64,000 nt of DNA from Candidatus Electrothrix communis (lineage in GTDB: Bacteria > Desulfobacterota > Desulfobulbia > Desulfobulbales > Desulfobulbaceae). Made by a program: the position numbers and the translations under genes. A model generated the notes under the pieces. That model was given only the letters and a program-made list of their open reading frames with translations, searched no databases and had not been told where the DNA came from. Below, piece after piece: positions 1 through 9,012 of the stretch; within the stretch, counting starts at the first letter, position 1; each line of letters begins with the position of its first letter. The stretch lies in assembly GCA_030644725.1 (NCBI GenBank), contig CP130629.1:3611501-3675500 (forward strand). Direction: 5' to 3'.

Positions 1-2759
1 TGCATAAAGCCTGAGGGTGTACCTATATCTGTGATATAGATACCATAGGTTTCTCCCGCATTGATGGTCAGACCGCCGATATCCGCGAAAGCGGCAACAC
101 CTGTGCCGTTGGCTTGGATCGTGTCGGTCCCCAGCAATGTCCAAGCTCCTGCATTGGCTTCATTGCCTGCATAACCGCCTGGGGTGGTGTACACCTCAAT
201 GGTTACCGGGTTGGTGATCTCGGAATGGGGAATATCAAATCCGGAAATGGTTATTGTTTCATGGGCGGTGATGTCGAACATGGCTCCGTTTTGGCTGTTC
301 CCACCCCGGTACGTGGTTTTGAGTGATCCAGATTCAGTACCGCCGGTCACCCAGAGCGCATAGTCCGCATCTGTTGCTGTTGTTTCAACATGCGCATCCT
401 GGACAACTGCGTCGGCGAAAATTTGAACATACCATTGCCCGGCCTCGGGATTGGGGATAAAAACATTTTCAACGGTATCTTTGGTGTTAGACGACCCGCC
501 GGAGGTAGAAACATTTCCTGCTGTCAAACCATTGTTGCCCCAATAGACGATTCCGCTGGGTGACGTGACCTTTAACGAAAGATCGTTGATACGGTGCAGC
601 GCAGCACTGGTTGTACCTTCTGGATCCATATAGGTCATGGTTACGTTTAAATCGGGTTCCCCGGATGCAACCTTAATGATATGGAGTTTATTTTGCCCCT
701 GTGCTAAGATGTTGGACTCGTTCACATAGAAGGTTTTGGCTCGGAGATCGTAAAGATTTTCCAAATCCGGCATACCCCAGCCCTGGACGTATCGATCAAT
801 ACTGCCCGGTAAGGTTCTTGCTGTTCCTGGTGTCCAATCGTAGCGGTAGGCTGTGTTGATCAATGCGGCCTTGGCTAGCATTGCTTTGGGCCGGTTACTG
901 AACACTGTGCCGCTGCCCGAGGTCAGCATGCCAGACCCTTCCCAGGTATTCTCATGCCACATCTGATGAAATAGGCCCATATGTCCGGCGACCGTCGGTG
1001 TGGCACCACTGGTTCCTCCGAAATTAGTGTACGACGTGTTGCTGTTGTTGTTGGCGGCCAAGGTCTGGTCGTAGAAAAAACATAGATCAGGCTTAATTCG
1101 TCCGTCCTCTGCCGGACCTACGCTTGTTCCAGAGCTATTTACCCATGTGTCATCACTCCGCGAAAGTGTACCGTAGTGGTTTACCGCACCAACAGAAACA
1201 ATATTTTTGGCCCATGCCTGAGGGCGCGACAACCGAGCAGCTGTTCCGTTGGTGGCAGTGCCCGCATTACTTTGCGACTGCGTGTGCAACAGGCCGGTTT
1301 GAAAAATTACGTCATCCATTTCACTGGATATGGATGAGTAGGAGGTGTTGCGTGCGCTGCCCACACTTGATGTCTGCACAACTCCCTGAGAAATGGTACC
1401 GCTGGTAGCGGTCAACTCCTGGGCTATTTGCAGGCGGGTTTCAGATCCTCCAAACTGAGTTGACTCATTATAGGCATAGAAATACCCTGTATCCGCATCA
1501 GGAAGCAATCCACGTGCATTCGCACTTGCACCACGGGCGAACATATGGGAGTACACTGAGGTGCCGTGAGGGGAGCCCGTCCCTGTGCCGGTGCTGTGCA
1601 ACGTGGGAAGGAGCAAGGAGAATTCGGTATGGGTGCTGAGGATTTCGGTGTCAAAGACTTCAGCTCGTACCCCCTGCCCGGTAAATCCCAAAGTGTTTTC
1701 AAGCACATTTGCTCCACCGATCTCTCGAACGATGTCCATGTCTGTACCGCCAAACCCCCAAGGTTCGATGAAATGCACTTCGTTCATCTGGGCTACCTGA
1801 AGGAGCTGGTTCATAGTCAAGGTCGCCTGCATGCGGAAGCCGCCCGGCGTAACTACACTCACGATGCCGCCTAGTGCCTCAATAGCCGCCTTGACAATAG
1901 CCTGCTGTTCTGGTTCGTCAGTGTCCTGCAAGGTATTGGTTTTAGGTGCTGGCGGAACATTTCCGGCATCATTCGGTGCCGCAGCTTGTTCAATGACTGA
2001 TCCTCCATCAGCCCGTTGAAAGACCTCAATGGAATATTCATTCTTAGTAAAGAACTCACCCTTTCCCTCTTGCACGCCTTCGACGTTATCCAAGCCACTT
2101 TCGTAGGACGTCATGATCGCCTTATCCAGTTTATAAGCCGGATGAAATTCTCCAACCCAGCGCACATGGGATGCTTGCTCGGCCTCGCTTGCGGCGGCGG
2201 CAGACATTCGCACGATATACGTATTATCCGGCAAATATCGGTATATCTTTCCGCCTAATTCTTCGATATGCTCACGATATTCTTTAATAGGCACTGTCCA
2301 GAATTGCATCAGGTACAGTTCGTTTTCCGCGACGGCCTGCAGCTCCGCATCCACTGCAAGGGCATCGTCTGACAGCGGATCATGAACTCCGTAACGTAAT
2401 GGAATGCTGTAGTTCGCCTGACGAACCCTCCCGACGCTCTCACCGGTGCTGCTGTCTGCTCCAGATACAGAATCATCAATTGAAAAAAATGATGCCTGTG
2501 TCCCGTTGTCCCGCACTTCCTCCCAGAGACGAATAACCTTAGAAGAGTTTGAAATTTCAAGTCTCCGCTCATTCACCACCTCGCCTGATGACGAATGAGA
2601 CTCGTCACAGCATGGAAGAGGCTGTGGTGACGATATGTTACTGTCCAATCCATCAGTGTCAGTATCGTCGTCTTGACCTAATGCAAAAGGGGGAGGCCAT
2701 CCCCAGCATAACAGCGCGTACATGAGCGCAGTAAACAAAATGCTACTTTTTTTAATCAT
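1..2759 (-). CDS. secreted S8 (subtilisin-like) serine peptidase, 3' end outside window
   Basis: The reading frame stays open from an ATG at 2759, preceded by AGGAG, to the left edge, so about 919 residues are visible and the C-terminus is missing. Residues 1-28 form a signal peptide. A long N-terminal region of about 340 residues precedes the peptidase domain. The S8 triad is visible: Asp in VFDTE near residue 368, His in SPHGTS near 398, Ser in GGTSGATP near 585. After it come beta-rich segments resembling a proprotein-convertase P-like domain (near residues 680-800), then a repeat-like region that runs off the window. It is probably exported and degrades or processes extracellular protein; the substrate is unknown. 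The family call is firm, the role is not. Confidence 0.85.
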   Translation of the reverse strand, partial: MIKKSSILFTALMYALLCWGWPPPFALGQDDDTDTDGLDSNISSPQPLPCCDESHSSSGEVVNERRLEISNSSKVIRLWEEVRDNGTQASFFSIDDSVSGADSSTGESVGRVRQANYSIPLRYGVHDPLSDDALAVDAELQAVAENELYLMQFWTVPIKEYREHIEELGGKIYRYLPDNTYIVRMSAAAASEAEQASHVRWVGEFHPAYKLDKAIMTSYESGLDNVEGVQEGKGEFFTKNEYSIEVFQRADGGSVIEQAAAPNDAGNVPPAPKTNTLQDTDEPEQQAIVKAAIEALGGIVSVVTPGGFRMQATLTMNQLLQVAQMNEVHFIEPWGFGGTDMDIVREIGGANVLENTLGFTGQGVRAEVFDTEILSTHTEFSLLLPTLHSTGTGTGSPHGTSVYSHMFARGASANARGLLPDADTGYFYAYNESTQFGGSETRLQIAQELTATSGTISQGVVQTSSVGSARNTSYSSISSEMDDVIFQTGLLHTQSQSNAGTATNGTAARLSRPQAWAKNIVSVGAVNHYGTLSRSDDTWVNSSGTSVGPAEDGRIKPDLCFFYDQTLAANNNSNTSYTNFGGTSGATPTVAGHMGLFHQMWHENTWEGSGMLTSGSGTVFSNRPKAMLAKAALINTAYRYDWTPGTARTLPGSIDRYVQGWGMPDLENLYDLRAKTFYVNESNILAQGQNKLHIIKVASGEPDLNVTMTYMDPEGTTSAALHRINDLSLKVTSPSGIVYWGNNGLTAGNVSTSGGSSNTKDTVENVFIPNPEAGQWYVQIFADAVVQDAHVETTATDADYALWVTGGTESGSLKTTYRGGNSQNGAMFDITAHETITISGFDIPHSEITNPVTIEVYTTPGGYAGNEANAGAWTLLGTDTIQANGTGVAAFADIGGLTINAGETYGIYITDIGTPSGFM

Positions 2760-3211
2760 AAAGATTCTCCTTTCTTTTGATTTGACAGCAAGCTATCTCG
2801 TGAAAGAGGTACGTATTCAGTTGCTTGCCCAAAACACATCTATATTGAATCTTGGATAACCGCGCCCTTAGGGTGGGGGAAAACAAATGAGCAGATTTGA
2901 AAAGTTATCACATGTCTTGTTAAGGAAATAGGGGGCATAATCACCTCTTGATGTTACAAAGAATAATGCTCAATCATTACCCTTTCGTACCATTTTGTCA
3001 ATTTTCATCTTCAGTGAAGCCTAACTTTTATTGTAAAAAACCAGATGATTTTAAGAATTTCTTGACTGTAACTTGTTGATTTTACGTCGGTGTGCTTTTT
3101 GTGAGCTTTGGGGAAGGTCAAGGGGGAATAAGTCGTTAATTTATCGTTCGGAATGTATGCGTTTTTTGTTGATGCTTAATAGAGGGCAAAGATAAGCGTC
3201 GTACGGACCAT
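2760..3211. other. AT-rich intergenic region
   Basis: This 450-bp stretch upstream of the peptidase holds no supportable gene. It is AT-rich and presumably contains the peptidase promoter on the minus strand; I could not identify a convincing -35/-10 pair or operator. Confidence 0.5.
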
Positions 3212-3415
3212 TCACACGGTCACCGCCTCAATCTCGGTGCCATCGGTGAGCAGGAGATAGGATTGCAGGCCGCGCAACAGCTGAATATCCTTTAGAGCCT
3301 GATACCCCTTGATCTGTTCAATCCCTTCGGTCCGCTTTGCTTTCATCCCCTTTGCCCCCTCTTTTTTCTTGCTGTATTTCAGCTCAAAGAGGAACTTATA
3401 CCGTAATAAGATCAT
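3212..3415 (-). pseudogene. C-terminal remnant of AAA-ATPase/PD-(D/E)XK nuclease family protein
   Basis: The 67-residue frame matches only the tail of the AAA-ATPase-like/DUF1703 (PD-(D/E)XK) proteins. It carries the FELKY segment holding the nuclease E-x-K, a Lys-rich stretch and the EQIKGY helix. The N-terminal ATPase part, normally several hundred residues, is absent; the frame instead begins inside the stop codon of the nitroreductase gene (ATGA overlap). That position is probably fortuitous, so I read it as a decayed fragment rather than a coupled small gene. Confidence 0.6.
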
Positions 3416-4074
3416 TCCACAAAGGTCGCAATTTCCTCCACCGGACTGCGTTCGGTCCGGTACCCGTTCACCGGGGCCGCCATGTCCGCATAGCCCACAG
3501 AAAGACCCAAGACCAGCCGTTTATCAACCGGGATGCCCAGGTACTCCTTAATCTGAGGAGCATAGTCAGTGGCAAAGGCCTGGGGCACCGTGCTCACCCC
3601 TTTAGCCTGAGCCGCCAGCATCAGGGTTTGGGCAAAGAGCCCCAGGTCAAAGAGCGACCACTGGGACAGAGAGCTGTCTTGATACAGATAGATGGCGTGG
3701 GGTGCGCCGTAAAAGGAGAAGTTGGCCTTCTTGGCTTTGGTGATGATCGCCGGCTCAGTGAGATCCATACCGGTGAGTTTGCTGCGCTTGGCCATTAGGT
3801 AATCAATGCGGGCCTGCTCTGCCTCGGGCCAGGATTCAGGGGCAGGAAGATCCGGGCAGGGCGGGATTCCGTTGTCTAGGAGCTCTACCATCATTTGCGA
3901 GAGCCCTTCCTTCTTCTCCCCAGAGACCACCATCACCTGCCAGGGCTGGGTGTTCTTGTAGGAGGGACTCCAGCAGGCTGTTGCAATGATTTCTCGCAGT
4001 AGATCCTGGGGAACCGGTTTGTTTTGAAAGGCGCGGATACTGCGCCTGTTGGTAATGCATGTGATGGCGTCCAT
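3412..4074 (-). CDS. nitroreductase family FMN oxidoreductase
   Basis: A 220-residue protein of normal nitroreductase length. The N-terminus has the family signature TNRRSIRAFQ with the phosphate-contacting Arg-Arg-Ser. SPSYKNTQPW follows near residue 35, and a Gly-rich C-terminal LGLSVGYAD segment is present. Such enzymes use FMN and NAD(P)H to reduce nitro compounds, quinones or flavins in the cytoplasm; the substrate cannot be read from sequence. The ATG at 4074 is chosen because homology begins there and GGAAAAAGAG lies before it; the frame extends upstream only into a repeat. The gene runs downstream of, and in the same direction as, the purH-like gene. Confidence 0.85.
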   Translation of the reverse strand: MDAITCITNRRSIRAFQNKPVPQDLLREIIATACWSPSYKNTQPWQVMVVSGEKKEGLSQMMVELLDNGIPPCPDLPAPESWPEAEQARIDYLMAKRSKLTGMDLTEPAIITKAKKANFSFYGAPHAIYLYQDSSLSQWSLFDLGLFAQTLMLAAQAKGVSTVPQAFATDYAPQIKEYLGIPVDKRLVLGLSVGYADMAAPVNGYRTERSPVEEIATFVE

Positions 4075-4110
4075 ATCTCTTTTTCCTTTGTATGTTGTAT
4101 GCAATATGGG

Positions 4111-4201
4111 TAGGGGCACGGCGCGCCGTGTCCTTGCCGGAAACCGCAATATTTCAGGGCATCGAGGGGATGATAGGGGCAATTCATGAATTGCCCCTAT
4201 C
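4111..4201. repeat. REP-like palindromic repeat, family 1, copy a
   Basis: The element starts with TAGGGGCACGGCGCGCCGTG and ends in a perfect 30-bp palindrome at 4172-4201 with arms GATAGGGGCAATTCA/TGAATTGCCCCTATC. The outer TAGGGGC...GCCCCTA signature is shared with 14679-14740 and 49720-49790. It sits between the purH-like and nitroreductase genes and could act as a transcription or mRNA-stability element between them. Confidence 0.7.
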
Positions 4202-4212
4202 AACCGTTCTGC

Positions 4213-5502
4213 TTAATGCTTGAAGGACCGCTGACCGGTGAACATCATAGCCACCTGCGGGTCTGCCTCATTACAGGCCTCAATAGATGCATAGTCGCGC
4301 ATGGAACCGCCTGCCTGGAGGATTGAGGTGATACCTTCGCGGATACCTACATCCGCTCCGTCCCGGAACGGGAAAAAGGCATCGGAGATCATGGTGGAGC
4401 CGGGCAGGCCCGCTTTATCTTCCTTGACCTTGGCATCAATGGCCTCTTTATCGCCTGCATCCCGCTTCCCCTGCTCGACTTCCAGGGCCAGATCCGCATA
4501 GGGGATACCGAATTTGTCAAAGCAGGTGATGTCAGCGTATTTCACATAGGCCTTATGCACGGCGATCTCGGCCACGCCCACGCGATCCTGCTCGCCCGTC
4601 CCGATCCCGGTTGTACACCCGTCCTTAACGTAGATGACCGAGTTGGAGGTCACGCCATGCTCTACAGCCCAGCCGAAAATCATGTCGTCAAGTTCCTGCT
4701 GTGTGGGTTGGCGCTCGCATTTATATTCCTGTCCCTTCCAAGTGGCGGTGGCCGGTTTCAGGTCGGCAGCGGAACGGATGGAGTTGACAGCGGATTGCTG
4801 GACAATGATGCCGCCGTCAATCAGAGATTTGAAGTCAACAAAGCGGAACTTCTCGAAATCAGCCAAGCGGTTGATGCCGTCCATACGGATGACCCGCAGG
4901 TTTTTGGCCTTGGACAGGATCTCCAGGCTACCGTCCTCAAAGTCAGGAGCACAGACCACCTCTAAGTAGTTCTGGCTCATCAGCTCTGCTGTTTCCTTAT
5001 CTATAGCTCGGCTGGTGATGACGGCCCCACCAAAGGCAGCAATGCGATCAGCCCGGTTGGCCTTATTATAGGCATCAGCCAGACTGCTGCCCACAGCCGC
5101 ACCGCAGGGGTTATTATGCTTGAGGATAACAGCTGCCGGTTTATCCACCAAGTACTTAATAATGTTCAGACCATTATCTACGTCCGTGAGGTTGATCTTG
5201 CCCGGATGCTTCCCCACCTGCAACATATCCTCTACTTTGATTCCACTGACCAAAGCGTTACCTGGCTCAATGAATTTGCAGTCGCCAAGCACCAGATTGC
5301 CGTTGACCAGCTCATACAGGGCTGCTTCCTGATCCGGGTTCTCGCCGTAGCGAATACCGCGCTCGTCCACGCCCCCGTCTTCAGTGGGGATGGCCCAGGT
5401 CCGCTTGCGGTAGACCAAGGTCTGGTCGCCAAAGGAAACGGTCATATCCATAGGGAAGGAATCACCGAGGATAGTTGTGTACATTTTTTTGATGTCGCTC
5501 AT
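4213..5502 (-). CDS. purH: phosphoribosylaminoimidazolecarboxamide formyltransferase (PurH-like, AICARFT domain only)
   Basis: A 429-residue enzyme of the penultimate step of de novo purine synthesis, transferring the formyl group of 10-formyl-THF to AICAR. The RYGENPDQEAALY motif lies near residue 50, the catalytic KHNNPCG near 128-134, and a C-terminal GGSMRD...MMFTGQRSFKH ending is present. Canonical bifunctional PurH is about 520 residues with an N-terminal MGS-like IMP cyclohydrolase domain. That domain is missing here, so ring closure must be encoded elsewhere. The ATG at 5502 has GGAG nearby. The nitroreductase gene lies downstream across a palindromic repeat. Confidence 0.9.
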   Translation of the reverse strand: MSDIKKMYTTILGDSFPMDMTVSFGDQTLVYRKRTWAIPTEDGGVDERGIRYGENPDQEAALYELVNGNLVLGDCKFIEPGNALVSGIKVEDMLQVGKHPGKINLTDVDNGLNIIKYLVDKPAAVILKHNNPCGAAVGSSLADAYNKANRADRIAAFGGAVITSRAIDKETAELMSQNYLEVVCAPDFEDGSLEILSKAKNLRVIRMDGINRLADFEKFRFVDFKSLIDGGIIVQQSAVNSIRSAADLKPATATWKGQEYKCERQPTQQELDDMIFGWAVEHGVTSNSVIYVKDGCTTGIGTGEQDRVGVAEIAVHKAYVKYADITCFDKFGIPYADLALEVEQGKRDAGDKEAIDAKVKEDKAGLPGSTMISDAFFPFRDGADVGIREGITSILQAGGSMRDYASIEACNEADPQVAMMFTGQRSFKH

Positions 5503-5925
5503 GATAGTGCTCCGGGTTTATCTTTGGGTTGCTGAATAAATCTCTGATCCTGTTCCAAGGTGGTATTGTCGGATGCCTTGTGCATATTGCACGTTTTTCT
5601 GAATCGTTCTGGGAACGATGGTCAAAAAAACAATAGTCCGCAAGACCGGTTTGGCCGACAGGGGGATTTTTATTTTGTGGCAATGGGATGCCATCTTGTC
5701 TGAAAGCTCAAAAAGATAAAAAGTATAATATGAACAGCATCGGTTGCCAACAGAGAAAATCGACTGTTGCTGCATCGGAGCTTAGCTTGGGTTGGGCAGC
5801 GGGATGACAAAATCATTTACCCCCTCTGTCTGCTGTGTTAGATTAGCAGTCATTTATAATGTTACTTCGGGTTTGTTCATTTTCTCCGGGTGAGAAAAAC
5901 CTCAGCAAGGAAGGGATTGTCCATC
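5503..5925. other. divergent intergenic region between purH-like and glyQ
   Basis: The region separates divergently transcribed genes and should carry both promoters. A consensus TATAAT lies at 5855-5860 on the plus strand, about 70 bp before the glyQ ATG, but no good -35 box is at the right distance. Short overlapping frames here look like chance. Confidence 0.4.
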
Positions 5926-6813
5926 ATGTATTTTCAAGATATTATCGCGGCCCTGAATAGCTACTGGGCCTCTGCCGGTTGCGTTGTTATGCAGCCCTAT
6001 GACATGGAAGTCGGTGCCGGAACCTTTCACCCGGCCACGCTGCTCAAGGCTCTGGGGCCGGAACCCTGGAAGGCCGCTTACGTGCAGCCCTCCCGCCGCC
6101 CCACTGACGGGCGCTACGGTGAAAACCCCAATCGCCTCCAACATTATTATCAGTACCAGGTCGTCATTAAACCTTCGCCGAGCAATGTGCAGGAGATGTA
6201 CCTGGAGAGTCTGAAAAAATTCGGCCTCAACCTGCTGGAGCATGATATCCGCTTTGTTGAGGATGACTGGGAATCACCCACCCTTGGGGCCTGGGGCCTG
6301 GGTTGGGAGGTCTGGCTTGACGGCATGGAGATCACCCAGTTCACCTATTTCCAGCAGGCCGGTTCTATTGACCTGAAGCCCATCACCGTGGAGATCACCT
6401 ACGGCCTGGAACGCATCGCCATGTATCTCCAAGAAAAGGAATCGGTCTACGATATTGAGTGGAACAAGGAGGTCACCTATGGTGAGATCTTCCTCCAGGC
6501 AGAACGCGAGTTCTCAGCCTTTAATTTTGAAGAAGCCAATGTGGCCGATATGGTCACTAGCTTTGATAATTATGAGCAGGAGGCCCTGAAGCTGGTGGAG
6601 AAAGATCTGGTTCGTCCTGCTTATGATTACTGCCTCAAATGCTCCCATACCTTTAATCTGCTGGATGCCCGCAAGGCTATCTCTGTTGCTGAGCGGACCC
6701 GCTATATCGGACGTATCCGTAATATTGCCCGTCAGGTTGCTCGACATTATGTGGATCAGCGAGAGGCAATGGGCTGGCCCATGCTGAAGGAAAGAGTAGC
6801 GGAAGTGGCGTAG
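5926..6813 (+). CDS. glyQ: glycyl-tRNA synthetase alpha subunit
   Basis: A 295-residue protein with the near-invariant GlyQ sequence [14 protein letters not shown] at the start, [15 protein letters not shown] near residue 24, [16 protein letters not shown] near 58 and the class II core segment [21 protein letters not shown]. The alpha chain forms the catalytic half of the bacterial alpha2-beta2 enzyme charging tRNA-Gly. The internal ATG at 5926 is chosen because the family begins with this Met and AAGGAAGGG lies upstream. The beta-subunit gene glyS, often adjacent, is absent from the window. Confidence 0.96.
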   Translation: MYFQDIIAALNSYWASAGCVVMQPYDMEVGAGTFHPATLLKALGPEPWKAAYVQPSRRPTDGRYGENPNRLQHYYQYQVVIKPSPSNVQEMYLESLKKFGLNLLEHDIRFVEDDWESPTLGAWGLGWEVWLDGMEITQFTYFQQAGSIDLKPITVEITYGLERIAMYLQEKESVYDIEWNKEVTYGEIFLQAEREFSAFNFEEANVADMVTSFDNYEQEALKLVEKDLVRPAYDYCLKCSHTFNLLDARKAISVAERTRYIGRIRNIARQVARHYVDQREAMGWPMLKERVAEVA

Positions 6814-6852
6814 TTTCTTGGTTGCAAGGCAGACGAAGGGAGGGAGTTTTTA

Positions 6853-7122
6853 ATGACGTGGCAGGAAACAGGTGCTTTTATCGTTCAACGTATTGTCGCG
6901 GTGATTACAGCCTTAGTCATTATTGCGGTTATCCTACCGAGTATTGTGCCACCGGAAATGCTCCCGGCTGATGCCGGTTGGTTGGCCCGGCATGCAAAAA
7001 TTTTTTATATCTCGGTGATTCTTGCGGAGGTTGCTCTTATCTTCCAGTATTGGTCGGAAAAATTGCGAAAAGTTGGTTGGGCGCTTTTGACGCTGACGTT
7101 TTTTTGGGTTGTTTTTGGATAG
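6853..7122 (+). CDS. small integral membrane protein of unknown function
   Basis: An 89-residue protein with three strongly hydrophobic segments, about residues 13-32, 47-64 and 71-88, and a short charged SEKLRK loop before the last. AAGGGAGGGAG lies just upstream of the ATG. It starts 39 bp after glyQ and ends 18 bp before the ATPase gene, so it may be cotranscribed with either. I recognise no family. Confidence 0.6.
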   Translation: MTWQETGAFIVQRIVAVITALVIIAVILPSIVPPEMLPADAGWLARHAKIFYISVILAEVALIFQYWSEKLRKVGWALLTLTFFWVVFG

Positions 7123-7140
7123 GTTGTCCTGAGAGGAAGC

Positions 7141-8508
7141 ATGATCAAGGATATACGAATAAATAATTTCAAGTCCTGGCAGGAGTTGGGCCTGAAATTG
7201 TCCCCGATAACCGGTCTGTTCGGCCCGAACAGTTCCGGGAAAAGCAGTCTGCTCCAGTTTCTTCTTATGCTGAAGCAAACAAAAGAGACAATGGACAGAT
7301 CTCTTGCTTTAGATTTCGGCTCGTTAAAAACGTATACCAACTTAGGGACATTTCGAGATGTTATTTATTCCCATGATATTGAGAAGGCACTTCAATGGGA
7401 TATACATTGGGAGCTGGTTGACGAGCTTGAAATCATTGACCCTCTTGCCGATAGAAAATCAGTGCTCTTTAAAGGCGGGGAGTTGTCATTTTCTTCCAGC
7501 ATTGCTTTGAAAAATCAACAGCCAACATCAGAATTTATTGAATATACGTTTAATGACCAGAAGTTTTCGCTCAAGAGAAGGAAAAGTAAACCAAGCTCAT
7601 TCTCACTGAAAACAGAGGGAAACGACGATCAATTTCGTTTTATTCGCAACCAGGGAAGAGCTTGGGATATTCCTGGGCCGATAAAATCCTATGCTTTTCC
7701 CGATCAGGCAAACACGTATTTCCAAAATGCAGGCTTTTTAGGGGACTTAGTCTTTTCATATGAAGCCTTGATGGATCGCATTTTTTATCTCGGTCCATTA
7801 AGAGATTATCCTAAACGTGAGTATATATGGTCAGGTTCAAGTCCTTGGGATGTGGGGCCGAGAGGAGAGCGTGTTGTCGATGCGCTGCTTGCGGCCAAAG
7901 CGCGAAATGAGCTGCGTAGTTTAGGTTATCGAAAAAAAAGAAAACCATTTGAAGAAATAATAGCGTATTGGCTGAAAGAGCTCGGTCTTATCTCGGAATT
8001 TAAGGTTTTGGAGATTGCCGAGGACTCGAATTTATACAAGGTTCAGATCAGAAAAGATGCACATTCAGCCCCGGTATTGATTACTGATGTGGGGTTCGGT
8101 TTCTCACAGTTTCTTCCGGTTCTTGTGTTACTGTATTATGTTCCAGAGAGTTCCATTGTCCTTTTGGAGCAGCCTGAAATACATTTACATCCCGCTGTTC
8201 AGTCCGGCCTTGCTGACGTTATTATAAATGCGGTAATGACCAGGAAAATACAGGTTATTGTTGAAAGCCATAGTGAGCATTTATTACGTCGCCTGCAACG
8301 GCGGGTTGCGGAGGAGGAAATACAACATACCGACATTTCATTATACTTCAGCCAAAGCAAATCGGGTACATCTACAATAACACCGCTGGAGTTAAATTTG
8401 TTCGGAGAAATAAGCAACTGGCCGAAAGATTTTTTTGGCGATGAATTCGGTGAAGTGGCAGCGACAAGAAAAGCCGGAATCAGAAGAAAGATGAATGCTC
8501 AAGAATGA
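7141..8508 (+). CDS. AAA family ATPase, DUF3696/OLD-like
   Basis: A 455-residue ABC/SMC-type ATPase of the OLD-like group. The Walker A GPNSSGKS is at residues 28-35, right after the typical IRINNFKSW start. The Walker B-like VLLEQPEIHLHP lies near 338-350, followed by the VIVESHSEHLLRRLQRRV stretch characteristic of DUF3696 proteins. The long middle insert has no clear coiled coil. Relatives are often the sensor or motor subunit of two-gene phage-defence modules, paired with a nuclease. Here the stop overlaps the start of a PIN-like gene by 4 bp (ATGA), implying translational coupling and a joint function. The biological role is inference. Confidence 0.8.
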   Translation: MIKDIRINNFKSWQELGLKLSPITGLFGPNSSGKSSLLQFLLMLKQTKETMDRSLALDFGSLKTYTNLGTFRDVIYSHDIEKALQWDIHWELVDELEIIDPLADRKSVLFKGGELSFSSSIALKNQQPTSEFIEYTFNDQKFSLKRRKSKPSSFSLKTEGNDDQFRFIRNQGRAWDIPGPIKSYAFPDQANTYFQNAGFLGDLVFSYEALMDRIFYLGPLRDYPKREYIWSGSSPWDVGPRGERVVDALLAAKARNELRSLGYRKKRKPFEEIIAYWLKELGLISEFKVLEIAEDSNLYKVQIRKDAHSAPVLITDVGFGFSQFLPVLVLLYYVPESSIVLLEQPEIHLHPAVQSGLADVIINAVMTRKIQVIVESHSEHLLRRLQRRVAEEEIQHTDISLYFSQSKSGTSTITPLELNLFGEISNWPKDFFGDEFGEVAATRKAGIRRKMNAQE

Positions 8509-9005
8509 AAGAATGCAACGTAGTTGACACCAATGTGCTGATTTCTGCCAATGGTCGGGATACACACGCTGATTTGCAATGTCAATTAGCCTGCATTGAA
8601 GCACTTGAAAGAATACGCTCCGAAGAAATAATACTTCTCGATAGTCTCGGCCTCATTATGGATGAATATTCCGGGTATTGCAGCTACAAAGGAGAACCGG
8701 GTGTCGGTGACTATTTTTTTAAATATATTCATGACAATCAGCAGGTTGAAAATAAATGCCTTATTGTAGAAATAACCGAAGACAAAGAAAAGGGCTTTGT
8801 AGAATTTCCAGACCATCCCGGCCTTGATACTTTTGATCGTTCTGATCGTAAATTCGTCGCAGTTGCAATTGCATCTGACGTTACATCAGGCGATAATCCT
8901 GCTGTTTACAATGCCACAGACAGCGACTGGGAAGAACATAAAGCGGCATTGTACGATGTTCATCTTTTTGTCACCCAATTATGCCCTCAACATGCCTTGA
9001 AATAA
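8505..9005 (+). CDS. PIN-domain-like nuclease partner of the AAA ATPase
   Basis: A 166-residue protein with PIN-fold features: VDTNVLISAN at residues 7-16 with acidic D8, LIMDEY with E54, FDRSDRKFVAVAIAS near 112-126 with the third acid, and ATDSDWEEHK further on. Spacing fits a metal-dependent RNase or nickase of the PIN superfamily, though it is longer than VapC toxins. It overlaps the preceding ATPase gene by 4 bp. The pair resembles a two-component ATPase plus nuclease effector system; I cannot assign it to a named type. The start is fixed by the coupled ATGA. Confidence 0.65.
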   Translation: MKECNVVDTNVLISANGRDTHADLQCQLACIEALERIRSEEIILLDSLGLIMDEYSGYCSYKGEPGVGDYFFKYIHDNQQVENKCLIVEITEDKEKGFVEFPDHPGLDTFDRSDRKFVAVAIASDVTSGDNPAVYNATDSDWEEHKAALYDVHLFVTQLCPQHALK

Positions 9006-9012
9006 ATACACG

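Noticed and set aside
5518-5775. Overlapping minus-strand frames of 73 and 85 codons before the purH-like gene
   Set aside because: They are AT-rich intergenic sequence without ribosome-binding sites and overlap each other in different frames.
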